Assembly (NCBI GenBank): GCA_003290165.1
Contig: QNQO01000220.1
Span: 655,001 to 719,000, forward strand
DNA: 64,000 bases
Direction of reading: 5' to 3'
From: Berberis thunbergii
Lineage: Eukaryota; Streptophyta; Magnoliopsida; Ranunculales; Berberidaceae
Below, one piece after another: positions 47,249 through 57,835 of the stretch. Position numbers and translations under genes: made by a program. The notes below the pieces were generated by a model that saw only the letters and a list, made by a program, of their open reading frames with translations, made no database searches and was not told where the DNA came from. How positions within the stretch are numbered: the first letter of the stretch is position 1; the number at the start of each line of letters is the position of its first letter.

Positions 47249-47887
47249 TGACGATACATAAAAATGGTCACACTTCTAAGCCACACACGTGTCATGATGA
47301 TCTCGAGGAAACACGGGCCCTAGCGACAACCAAACACTGAACAGGCCCAAGCGGTTCTAAGCCCGCTCAAATCAGTCCACCAAACGAACCCGAACTCTCA
47401 CAACATGCTAGGCCCATACGTCTCACAGCTATCTTCAATACTCATAAGCCCTATTTAGGCAAGTATCTCGAGGATCAGCTTTGGACGGGCAACTACAACT
47501 GCTCTCTGCTTCCAACTAGAAAGCAAATACCAGAGTACATTCCACACAGGGAAACTCTCTTCGACGAATTACTCTCGCATTGGGAATTATCTCATGCACA
47601 TCTGGGAGCACAGGCCTAACAAGGAACTTCCCTCCTACAACACAACTCCTAATTAGAAATGATCTCTACAAATATCTTTTTCCTAAACTATACCTTCGAT
47701 GGCCTGGTAGAACCAGGACTCATTGCACTATAAATAAGATATGAGGTTGGTAAGCTAATATACACTACAAATTCCCTATTACAACATTACACTTTCCTCA
47801 GATCCCTATTTGACTTTAGCATTAGAGTGACATCGGCTACCACAACGGTGGTCCATGGTTCACCTGTGCTATTTTGCGGAGATGGAT
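47249..47887 (+). repeat. 3' LTR of Tat copy 1 (end rearranged)
   Basis: Aligns with the 5' LTR from its first base to about 47876 (TATA region CACTATAAATAAGATATGAG near 47727), after which the two diverge. The terminal 60 bp or so of the LTR is missing or replaced. Confidence 0.87.
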
Positions 47888-48457
47888 TTCACCCACACCA
47901 ATGTTGTGATCTCATCCACCATGATTTTCTGGACCCTGCGTCGAGGCAGATATGAAACCACATGGTTTTAAGAGTTTGATGCATTTAAATTATTGTTTTC
48001 TATATGCTTAAGTGTTAGATACAATTAATTTATGAATATTATCAATTTGCTTTCACCAATTATATCTGGTATAATACCTGGACTAGTAGGTAGTTAGAGT
48101 CATTTTTGTTGATATTCGAAGCCTGTTTTGATTATTTATGTAAACCTGTGATTGTGTGTGCTGTAGAAAGACTTGTAATGCTAGGGGTTTATACCTTTGC
48201 TAAAATTAATTGTGTATGCAGAATAATCCTTACGTTAGTTGTAGTGTTTCTTGAAAAAAGTAATTTAGGTTAAACAAGTCTCGAAGAACCTATGGTGGAT
48301 TCAATGCTTTAGTTCACGTCCTAATCATCTTATTAATTAAACTCTTTGTTGCTCAATTAGTTTTGTTAATTTAGGAATTTCCAATTGCTGTAACTCCTAC
48401 TTCAGATTAGTTTAAATAGATTTTAGGAATTCGATTGCTGTAACTCTTTGTTGCGAA
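47888..48457. other. Unresolved segment between Tat LTRs
   Basis: AT-rich, no coding region. Its first part (CCACACCAATGTTGTGATCT, CATCCACCATG) weakly resembles the middle of the Athila LTR (58605-58655), so it may be the second half of the LTR begun at 36618. A local repeat of AATTGCTGTAACTC occurs near 48383 and 48432. Confidence 0.4.
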
Positions 48458-48978
48458 AGGCTTAATGTTGTAAGCAGGGAATTTGTAACGTACCTTAAGT
48501 GACCAACCTCATGTCTTATTTATAGAGCTGGAGTCCTGGTTCAACAAGGCCATCGGTGGCGTAGTTTAAGGAATGAGATTTTTGCAAAGATAGTTAGGAG
48601 TTGTCCTAAAGAGGAAAGTTTCCATGTTAGACTTGTGCTCCTAGATACATGGGAGATAGTTCCCAATTAGAGTGTTGTCCATAAATGAAAGTTTCCATGT
48701 ACGACGTATACTTTGGTTTTTAGGTGCTGCTGGCTTGCCTGTTTGAAGTTGATCTCCGAGATACTTGCCTTAATAGGTCTTACGGGTATTGGGGATGGTT
48801 GTGAGACGTGTGGGCGTAGCAGGCTGTAGTAATTTGGGTCCGTTTGGCAGACCACGCTGTGTAGGCTTTAAATTGCTTGGGCCGAATTAGTGTTGGGCTG
48901 ACGCTTAAGACTGTTATTCCTCGAGATCATTATGACACGTGTATGGTGTAGAAAAGAGGGCATTTTTGTGTATCCTCA
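48458..48978 (-). repeat. Truncated 5' LTR of Tat-minus
   Basis: The minus strand starts TGAGGATACACAAAAATG at 48978 and follows the LTR at 18829-19649 to about 48458, where the U5-side third is lost. It lacks the SINE. The AATAT at 48979-48983 matches the duplication at 18824, which ties this LTR to the element starting 30 kb to the left. Confidence 0.85.
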
Positions 48979-48983
48979 AATAT
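48979..48983. repeat. Target-site duplication AATAT (right)
   Basis: Partner of 18824-18828; see the Tat-minus element. Confidence 0.85.
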
Positions 48984-50479
48984 GTTAGTTCAATATCTGA
49001 AATATTAAAAAGGTAATTAAATGAACTATTAACCAGAAAATATACCTCCAAAAGCGGCAAATATCCATATATTTACACCTCCAAGCCATAAGAAAAACTA
49101 GTCAATGTCCAAATAATATAAAAACAATAAGTTCTACATAAGAAAATCGAAAATATTATAAATATCTCATCAACAGCCCAAATAGACCAAGAAATATGAC
49201 CATCATAATCCTCTGATATGGATGCATCTTTGGGACCACTACGATAATAAACTATCATGTTCTTTATCTTCGTCGGAACTAGGTTCGACAGAAATAATTG
49301 ATTCCTTTTGATTTTGAACCTTTTTTTTATTTCCCTTGCCTTATTCATTTTGACCTTTCACATCCCCATGAGCCTCACCATCCCACTGACGCTCCTTACC
49401 CTTCTCATCCCCCTCACATTTCTTAGCTTCCTCAACCTCACCAGTCACACCACGTTGACTTTGCGATAGCAACAAAAGTACCGCCGTTTCATCCATGTCA
49501 TTCAAATCGTTCTCCATTTCATCCTTTATCCTCTTCATCTCCTTTTTTTCATCCGTTCTTGTATTTTTTCTCTCATCTATTTTCCTTATTTTTTGGGAAT
49601 GACCTTTCTCAAAGATGTCATCTTTGAGCTAGATGATTCCAACTACTACCACCACCACCAAACAACTTCTTTGTTTCTCTTTGCCAGACTTTACATTTAA
49701 ATTAAAACAAAACAAAAATGAGGCATGGATATTTACAATTTTGAAATGGAGATTTAGAGTTTACCTAACTTCGTGAGTTTGGTTGAACGAAAAGACGAAA
49801 TCCCACGACAACAATCGAACACAAAGAAGCAAAAAAGATGACCATGCACTAAATCGACACCAAATCAGAAAGAATCACACACTAACAAAGCCTATTATAG
49901 GTTAGAATCGCTCACCAACAAAATCGCACACCAACAAACCCCAAATCGCAAAACCAAATAGCACCCAAGTCTGGAATTGCACACCTACAAAACCACCAAA
50001 ACAAATCACACCACAAGTCCGACACAAATCGCACCCAAATCCTCAAAGTTTTGTATCGCACGACACAATAGAAGGAAGCAACATATAGCAGAGAAAGAAA
50101 GCAACGAGTAGAAGGAGAATGAGGGGGAGAAGAGTGCAAAGATTCAAATTTTGGGAAAGAGGGAGACCGTTTCGTTTGGGAAAGAAAAAAATTGGATTTT
50201 GGGAGGGTTAAAGGTGTATATTGGTGATGATCTTTAGTAGGTGGTTGTGTCCTTCAAAAAGGTTGTGGTGTCTTGTAGAAAGTAGAGGGTTGATGGTTTC
50301 CTTCAGTGAAAATGGTGGTGTCACTTAACAAACGCCAATGTGTGATGTGTAGTTTGTTTATTTTTACAACTTCAAATTTTTAGCTACCTCCAAACAGACA
50401 TGCTAGACTTTTCACTTCGCATAGAGCCCCTTAATCTCGAGAACGACCCTGTATTGTTGTACAATAGTGATTACATTTA
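48984..50479 (-). other. Unidentified region, perhaps upstream part of the mobile-domain relic
   Basis: If Tat-minus is removed, this sequence joins 18823 and lies upstream of the minus-strand plant-mobile-domain relic. Minus-strand frames at 49538-49341 (KRIKDEMENDLNDMDETAV, then a Glu/Lys-rich tail) and 49348-49073 (RSGPKDASISEDYDGHISW) are open but not recognisable. The 50150-49640 stretch looks like a leader or intron. I cannot assign a protein. Confidence 0.25.
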
Positions 50480-51245
50480 AGCTCCGCTTGGTACATTGTA
50501 AAATAATGCATTTTGCAAATTAATGCAAATGCATTAATATGCATGTTTGCAACACATTAATTTTACAAACGCTTGGTGGTAATTAAAGAAAATCAATGCA
50601 ATTCGAAAAAGTGATTATGGTGATTGCAAATGTGGGCGATGATGGTGATGGCACGGTGGTGGTTGTGGTGGTTCGATGGATATAATGGTGGGGGTGGTAG
50701 TGGCGACAGTCATGGTGGTAATGGATGGTTGTGGTGGCTATGGTGGTCGCAATGGTGATAGTAGTGATGGTGATGGTTGTAGTGATTATGCTATAATGGT
50801 TGTAGTGGTTATGCTATGGTAGTTGTAGTGGTGGTGGCAACTTGGTTATGGTGGTAGTAGTGAAGTTGGTGGTGGTTGTGGTTAATAGGGTATTGTAGCG
50901 TGATTGTGGAGGTGGCGGTGGTGGGGAAAGTGGTTATATTATGGTAGTTGAGGTGGTGGTGGCTATGGTGGTGGCAATGACAGTGGTTGGGGTGGTGATG
51001 GATGGGTTTTTTTTTTTAAGGAGTTGGGTGTAGAATTCAAGTAAAAGGAGACAATGAGAGTTTTGCAAAGTAATGCGAGAGATTTTATCCTGCAGAGTTT
51101 TGCAAAATTTTATAACTAGAAGATGTAGAGTTCCTGAATTCAAATTCCAATAACTACTTTAATGTAAAGTCAACCAAGCACCCAAGTTATGTAACCACCG
51201 TAAACTTTTGTATATGCATTCTTTTACCGTATACCAAGCGAAGCC
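50480..51245. mobile_element. PIF/Harbinger-like non-autonomous element (766 bp)
   Basis: Left end AGCTCCGCTTGGTACATTGT and inverted right end GGCTTCGCTTGGTATACGGT stay similar for about 38 bp, including a shared AATGCAT. TTA flanks both sides (50477-50479, 51246-51248), the duplication expected for PIF/Harbinger. The interior (50620-51000) is a GGT/GTG-rich imperfect microsatellite. No transposase. Confidence 0.72.
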
Positions 51246-51248
51246 TTA

Positions 51249-51823
51249 ACTTCAAAGTGGTGAACGACTTGAAAAGAGCGGAAATGAGGTGTTGCGTTGA
51301 CAAGTTGTCAGTGGAAGATGGGTAAATGCGATTCTCATGACCTCATTACACACACTTATTTATTTATTTTATCTTTTATTCCACCAAAAATTCACACAAT
51401 ATGACAATTTAAAAGTAGAGCTTTGGTATAAGAACAATAACTCATCTAGTATGTGTAAAACACAATACTATACCGTAAGATACTAGCTATTTATATATAA
51501 TTTAGTTATTCTTCTTTCCCATAACTTTCGCCAGCTATCATATATATATATAGAGCATGCTAGCTACCATATACTAGGGTAATCCCCATGCCGTTGGAAC
51601 TTCAAATACATTTTTTTGCAAAAATATCTTGTACTGAACACCCCACCACCATCCTCACTTTCCTCCGAACTTTGAATTTGCCAAAGTTAAAGTTCATGAC
51701 TTTTGTTTAAATGTGCATTAAGATGTCTATCTCATTTTTTATTATGATCAACCCATTTCGTTGCTTTGAAAAATACTAACGAACTGAAATGCATTAGATG
51801 TTTTTAATAATAAAATATGTATA
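51249..51823. other. AT-rich sequence, nothing recognised
   Basis: Contains a TA dinucleotide run near 51540-51552. No gene or repeat assigned. Confidence 0.5.
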
Positions 51824-52502
51824 TGATGATACATAAAAACAGTCACACCCCGGAGCCATACACATGTCATGATGATCTCGAGGAATTACAGTCTTAAGTG
51901 TCAACCCAACACTGATCCCGCCCAAGCGATTATAAGCCCGCCCAACTGTAGTTCTCCAGGCGGATCCGAACTCTCAAAGCATGCTAGGCCCACACGTATC
52001 ACAACTATCCTCAATACTCGTAAGCCATCTTCAGGCAAGTATCTCGAGGATCAACTTCGGACGGGCAACTACAGTTGCGCTATGCTTCCAATTGGGAAGC
52101 AAACACCAGAGTATCTTCCATACAGGGAAACTTCTTTCTACGGATTGCTCTTGGATTGAGAATTATCTCTCGCGTATCTAGGAGCACAAAGCTAACATGG
52201 AACTTCCCTCCTACAACATGACTTCTAACTAGGGAGATTTCTTCACGAAGATCTCCTTCCTAAACTAGGCCTACGATGGCCTGGTAGAACCAGGACTCCT
52301 TGCACTATAAATAAGACACGAGGTTGGTAAGCTAAGGTATGATACAAATTCTCTATTACAACATTACACCTTCCTCAGAGCCGTGTCTGACTTTAGTATT
52401 GGAGTATCATCGGCCACCCCACGGTGGTATGTGGCTCACGTGCGTTATTTATGCAGGTCACCAGAACTAGGTCAAAGCAGAGAGTGAAAAAAGACTGCAT
52501 TA
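51824..52502 (+). repeat. 5' LTR of Tat copy 2
   Basis: Starts TGATGATACATAAAAACAG; probable TATA box CACTATAAATAAGACACGAG near 52300. The end is degenerate (GCATTA where CA is expected). Confidence 0.88.
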
Positions 52503-52505
52503 GTT

Positions 52506-52523
52506 TGGCGTCATCCATGGGGA
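52506..52523 (+). other. Primer-binding site of Tat copy 2 (mutated)
   Basis: TGGCGTCATCCATGGGGA in the position of the copy 1 site TGGCGCCGTTCGTGGGG, with several changes. Confidence 0.7.
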
Positions 52524-52649
52524 CAACGCAGTTCTTAACTTTACACTAATCATCGTCTCCCATCAAAACCTATATAGAAGGTGACCACAAGGTCACACAA
52601 CAACGGAGAACCAGAAGACACGTCCAACACTCAGGTTGTCCCTATACCA

Positions 52650-53694
52650 CCTTTAGGATAGAGAGGCCGAGCCTTGGGAACCCCCTACACAGAGGAGCGC
52701 ATGATTTGGACGTACTATATCGCCTCTCCTTCCCACCATTTATGGACCAGATAATGAACGAGGCTCTTCCGAGGAAGTTCACTCCCCTGAAGCTCGACTC
52801 CTACAACGGGACCACCAATCCTTTCGATCATCTGCACCCTTACTAGCAGGTAATGGCCCTCAAAAAGGATCCGAGTCCATTATGTGTAAAACCTTTTCCA
52901 TTAGTCTAAAAAACTCTGCGCTGACTTGGTTCCATAGTCTGCCACCGAAGTCAATAGACTCCTTCAAAACACTGGCGAAAAAATTCCTGACACGTTTTGT
53001 CGGAAGCTAGCGTTTCTTAAAAGGCCCACACTACATACTCTCTCCAAGGTAGAGGTTTGGCAAAACACTCTGAGAGTATGTCGCGTGCTTTAATAACAAG
53101 CTGACCCTCATTGACGGGTGCAGCGACGATACAACCATGATGGCATTCACCGCGGGCCTCAGAGAGGGAAATCTTTTCGAGGACTTGACCTTGGAGCCCT
53201 CTCTAGACATGGCGGAGCTCTTCAAAAGCGTCCAGAAACACATCACCCTGGAGAAGTCAAGGACCGCTAAAAGGGAAACCAAAGGCGATAAGAAGCCATC
53301 CTATATTAGGAACAAAAATGAGGGAAAGAGACGCGAGAACGAGGAACAGAGCAAAAGGAAGCGCAGCGACAACATGCCAGACCCTGGTCAGTCCAGGCTG
53401 GAAAAAGTATCCATCTTCGTTGGATCCAAAACCGTGACACCCCTAAATGCTAGTCTGTCAGGCATACTTAACTTCATGAAAAATTGGGAAGAATTGAAGT
53501 GGCCCCCAAAGACACGCAGAAACCCTTCCAAATGCGACAATGGAAAATACTACACGTGCCACAAGGAGGGCGGTCACAACACTAACAACTGCAAGTGTCT
53601 GAGGTATGAAGTTGAGTATTGGATCCCCAAAGGTAAGCTGAAAGAATTCCAAAAATCTGATAAGTCGTTAGAACAGAATAGGGGCGTCGAATAA
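52650..53694 (+). pseudogene. gag: Gag of Tat copy 2, broken in the first half
   Basis: The capsid part is in broken frames: FTPLKLDSYNGTTNPFDHLH near 52775-52840, then a stop. The second half is open from 53137 to 53694 (185 codons): MMAFTAGLREGNLFEDLTLE, AELFKSVQKHITLEKSRTAK, a basic RRENEEQSKRKRSDN stretch, and a zinc-knuckle-like KYYTCHKEGGHNTNNCKCLR followed by YEVEYWIPKGKLKEF. This order and the GHxTxxC knuckle variant are typical of Tat-lineage Gag proteins. It ends at TAA 53692, and the protease follows in another frame about 100 bases on. Confidence 0.85.
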
Positions 53695-53792
53695 AGAGAT
53701 AAAGAAGGAGACTCCAGGGATAATCTGTCCTTCAAGGAGTAAGACCGAATGAAGATTTGTCGTAAAGGTCCTGCAAGCGGACTCTGCTGGAT

Positions 53793-54317
53793 ATGTGGAT
53801 ACAACCCGAGGATGAGGATAGACATGTTTACTATTCAAGAATTCAAAACCCCATTCCCACTTTGACTTTCACGGACAGGGACCTCGATGGAGTCCGAACG
53901 CCGCATAATGACGCCTTGGTCATCTCTGTTTCCATCGCAAAGTGGGAAGTGAAGAGAGCTCTAGTGGACACAGGAAGCTCGCTTAACGTTCTGCTCTACA
54001 ACGCGTTCTGCAGCGTGGACCTCAAGGAGGAAAACCTGATATCTTCAGAGCACTCAATGATTGGATTTAGCGAGGAGAAGTGCTTCCCCATCGAAAAGAT
54101 AAGGTTGGCTATGGTAGTAGGAGAGACACGACTCAGAAAAGTGTTATTTCTGGACTTCATGGTGGTAGACGTATCGTCATCCTACAATCTCATCCTGGGA
54201 AGACCTTGGCTCCACCAGATGGAAGCAGTGGTCTCCACCCTTCACCAGTGTGTTAAGTTTACTGCTAACCACTCTGAAGGAACAATATGTGGAGACCAAC
54301 CTACTACACGAGGATGA
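53793..54317 (+). CDS. Tat aspartic protease ORF (174 aa, open)
   Basis: Retroelement protease that would cut the Gag polyprotein. Residues 15-30 read YSRIQNPIPTLTFTDR; the catalytic motif is LVDTGSSLNVLLYNAF at about residues 57-72; and FLDFMVVDVSSSYN followed by LILGRPWLHQMEAVVSTLHQ is the second half of the fold. Length is normal for one protease domain and no stop interrupts it. Which ATG or shift mechanism would express it is unclear, because it is not in the Gag frame. No reverse transcriptase follows; downstream is non-coding spacer. The matching ORFs of the other two copies are damaged. Confidence 0.85.
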   Translation: MWIQPEDEDRHVYYSRIQNPIPTLTFTDRDLDGVRTPHNDALVISVSIAKWEVKRALVDTGSSLNVLLYNAFCSVDLKEENLISSEHSMIGFSEEKCFPIEKIRLAMVVGETRLRKVLFLDFMVVDVSSSYNLILGRPWLHQMEAVVSTLHQCVKFTANHSEGTICGDQPTTRG

Positions 54318-56189
54318 CACTACGCTGCAATGAAACAGATAGAGTACTCCCAGATTCAACTACATCATGCAGAGCAGTTTGACTCGGTGCAAGGACAATA
54401 GGTAGATACATCTTTTTCGAGTGGTACATGAGCAATAAGCTCTTCCGCCTCGCGAGTCGAAAAGGCCATGGCAAGCGAGAACACATCCCCCCGACATTCC
54501 GTCGGCGCAGAGATCCGCCCTTCTGCAAGGTTTACTCTTCAATAACCTATGTAATGCCTCGACAGTCTGCTGAATGATCCGCGAGAGCAACCCGAATTCA
54601 CTACAAGGCCAAGATCAATTTATCTCTGTCAACAGTTAGTTTGCTTTAAGTTATTTGTTTCCCTTTCTATAGTCAATATTGAGTTTTAGTTCTTAAAAGA
54701 TTTATGTGATTTGCAATCATTTAACAAATAAAGAAAGAATTACGAAAAAAAACTCTATTGATTATTGAAAAGATGTAACAACAAGCACCTTGAGGCATAT
54801 ACGAAAGGCTACATATTACGAACACCCTAAGGCGGATAGAAAGACTGAGCACTATAAGCGTCTGAATACAGTGCGATCTGAAGTAAAAGACTCGCTTAGA
54901 AAATTCTGCTACGGACAACGTCCACCGAAGACTTGCAAACCCTCCCATGCGAGCAATCTGCAAGTGACGGCAAAGGTGAGAGAATGGGATACACTCAACA
55001 CCTTCCCAAGATAAAGACGAAGTGGCAAAAGAGATTGAAAGACTAAGGAGTTAGATTGCTCAGTCAAATCACCTCGAAAAAGTCTCATACTACAACATTA
55101 TAGACCTCACAACGGGCTGCTGCTTTCCCCAAGAGACATCCCACCCCCTTCTAACTTCCTCAAAAATATTAGAAGAAGGCAGATGAGGATGGCCATAAGT
55201 AGCGACGCAGTTACAGTCTCACAATGCTATCAAGAGAGACCATTTTTCCCATATGCTATGGCAGGTGTGACTGAGAGATACTACACCTGGAGACATTGTA
55301 CACCAACTAACACTTCAACCAGCCATTGGTTAGCAGTGTGATTTGAGCACATGAAGACAAAAGTGGCATGGTGTAATACCAAGGCATCTCCCTTGGTAGG
55401 AAATCCGTAGTAGTTCTCCACAATGTGAGAAGAAATTATGGGACCTCAGCGGATCAACTATATGCTCACCCATAACAGGTGATCGAACATAACAACAGCT
55501 ATCATTATGCCTGATTGGTGAAAATGTAAGAACGTCTACAAACTCCATATACGGAGACCCACCTTCAACCTTTGGAAAACCCAAAGCATTTTCTTTAGCC
55601 TTTGGAAACTCCAAAGCGTTCTCTTCAAGCATGAACATTATAGGAGATAAGCTCTGCGAAAGATAATGCCTACAACGATTGGAAAACACCATTATATAGA
55701 CATGATAGTTCACCAAACGAGCACTCCAGCATTAACTTTTGAGCATTAAATATGGTATGGGAAATGAGGAGATGACGGTTCTCAAGGAAACTGCGCAGAG
55801 CACGTCATTAAAATTGATGGCGCTGCACACATCCCCATCAATTGAAGGAGAGTAACCATACTCAACCTGCGCCTTACATGTGTTACTACACGATTTACAT
55901 CGTACACACAATGAACCGTGCCCTAGCTCTTCCTCTGCGGGCCCATGGGCTAGGTCAATTACTCAAACAATATTCTGTCACATGCTTAGCACGAGCACAA
56001 GAAATCCTAGTCAACCCTGACATACGGATCGTACTTACATATCACTAGCTGTTTTAAGGTAACTTCATCAACCCCATGCACTAGGTAGAGGGACTAGGTT
56101 CACACGCCCCCTAGCAGGCGAAACCTCTTTTCAAACCAGGCAAGCTTAGTCTACCAAGGTTGATGGCAACAACTTCTGGTTCAATTCGA
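54318..56189 (+). other. Non-coding spacer of Tat copy 2
   Basis: Collinear with 41511-43359 of copy 1. Minus-strand frames here (for example 54360-54590, 55330-55716) are not conserved with uniform frame in copy 1; I regard them as chance. Confidence 0.6.
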
Positions 56190-57060
56190 CACCTAGTCCA
56201 CTTAGCGCGGGCATCAAAGATTTAGGAAGTGGGTGTTTAATCAGCGCTATCACGGCTGGTGACAACGACTCGCTAGGGATCATTGCCCCCTTTGCTAGGT
56301 AAGCCTAGCTGGCGACGAACTAGCAAAAAAAGCTTCTGATCAAAACCTGGACTTGTAGCCCCCACTGTGAGAATGTAGATAGTCTAGAAGGTGGGAGCCT
56401 AGTCAGTTCAAAACTGATTTCGATGGCTTGTCAAGGGACCAATGCTTTTCAGCGTGGCCGCCAAATCACCAAACTTGAACCTGTAGCCCACACTTTGAGG
56501 GTGTAGATAGTCTAGAAGGTGGGAGCCCAGTCAGCCACGACTTGATTCTGACGATTTGCCACGGGACCTTTGCTCTTTTGCGTGGTCGTCAAACACTCCC
56601 AAATTTGTAGCTTGGTGCACTCAGGTGTAGGTAATTTGGATGGTGGGAGCTTAGTTAGCCCTAAGCTAATTTCGATGGCTTCCCATGGGACCACTACTTT
56701 TCAGCCTAATCGCCAAATCCCTATAAAATTCGTAGCCCCCACCGTGCAAGGAGGGTGTAGATGGTTATGCTCGAAAGGTGAGAGCCTAGTCAGTCCTGAA
56801 TTGATTTCGAATGCTTGCCATGGGGCAACTTCTTTTTAGCTTGGTCGCCAAACCTTACTCCCCGAATCTGAAGTTCGCTTTGCTCGGACATAAATGATTT
56901 GGAAGGTGGGAGCCTAGTCAGTCTTGAACTGATTTCGCAAACAGGACCACAGCTCTTCAACATGGACTCCAAATCTTTACTCCCCGAATCTGTAGTTCGC
57001 ATGGCTCGAACATAAACAATTTGGAAGGTGGGGACCTCAAGCAGCCCGTCACATGACCTC
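56190..57060. repeat. Tandem repeat block of Tat copy 2, period about 128 bp
   Basis: AAGGTGGGAGCCTAGTCAG-type motifs near 56388, 56517, 56640, 56776, 56904 and 57026. The last units contain a variant with TCTGAAGTTCGCTTTGCTCG. Two more units than in copy 1. Confidence 0.88.
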
Positions 57061-57607
57061 CGCTTCCCTTCAAAACAACGGACGCGAACATGAATCTAGC
57101 TGAGTCAGCGTCTTCACGCTCAAACGGACAGACATTCTAATGTTAAGCGATGACCACTCGTGCTGATACAAAGATCGTATGACCACTGCTCAGATAAAAG
57201 CCACTTAGAATGCCAACTCGAGCTTACGACGCCTGACTCAGCACGAACACTCTGACATGCACGCTTAGCCATCACAACTCGCTCATAGCAACAACTACAG
57301 CCGATCAATCAGACAAGCAAGGTAACCCTCAAGCAGCTTACCTTGGGGACATGGCACAGCTCGGATGACTCAACCTTCAGCTAAACTGTTTGTAACATGC
57401 CCATTATCGAACATGGCTACACCGTGATATCCCGAGTCATTTACAATAGAGACATACTAGTCAACGTCCTATTGATTCATCTAGCCTATGCCAAAGCAAG
57501 ACGACAAGGTGAAACAAAAAAATGCAATAGAGACAACAAGTACGAAATAGATAAAATTGTTTTCATTAATGGTCAAAGACAAAAAGAGTAGAAGCTCACA
57601 AAGTTCA

Positions 57608-57835
57608 CTATTTATCAGGAGAGGGTACATAAATGGTAGAGTTAAGCATAGTGGAAGGAACAGAAAGTGCATCCACACACGCCGCAACCTGGACATCAGG
57701 GCTAAATCTGTCTTCCTCGCTCGATGATGTCAAGGTAACAAACAGGTCCACATACAACATCTTATAGCGGCTGAGATCCCAGTCCGGATGCTCCACCTTC
57801 ATCAGCGCCAGCAGCTCCAACCGTCCATGTACAAC
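57608..57835 (-). pseudogene. Antisense ORF of Tat copy 2, C-terminal end, cut by Athila
   Basis: The minus strand encodes MELLALMKVEHPDWDLSRYK, then TSSSEEDRFSPDVQVAACVD, and ends VPSPDK with TAG at 57608. This matches the last roughly 75 codons of the antisense ORFs at 22349 and 44586 (GRLELLVLMKEEHPERDL; VHGRLELFELMKKEHPEWD). The remainder lies beyond the Athila insertion, outside the window. Confidence 0.8.

Larger units (their letters stand above)
37204..47887 (+). mobile_element. Tat-type retrotransposon copy 1 (non-autonomous)
   Basis: Order: 5' LTR 37204-37868, primer-binding site, broken gag, a nested foreign LTR (39519-41222), protease remnant, spacer, tandem repeats, antisense ORF, polypurine tract, 3' LTR from 47249. 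There is no reverse transcriptase, RNase H or integrase. The left flank is ATCAC (37199-37203); TTCAC at 47888-47892 is the nearest match on the right, but the 3' LTR end is rearranged, so the boundary is approximate. The two LTRs differ at many positions, so the copy is old relative to the left Athila element. Confidence 0.85.
18829..48978 (-). mobile_element. Tat-type LTR retrotransposon 'Tat-minus', with nested insertions
   Basis: A minus-strand element reassembled from separated parts: 3' LTR 18829-19649, polypurine tract, antisense ORF (19908-22349), tandem repeats, spacer, then across CACTA-B the protease and gag remnants (35160 to 36590), and a truncated 5' LTR at 48458-48978. Both outer edges carry AATAT. 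The order is the same as in the plus-strand Tat copies at 37204 and 51824. The 5' LTR has lost its U5-side part, and the primer-binding site is gone, apparently with the Athila-type LTR insertion at 36618. Long-range assembly is an inference from the matching duplications, orientation and order. Confidence 0.85.
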
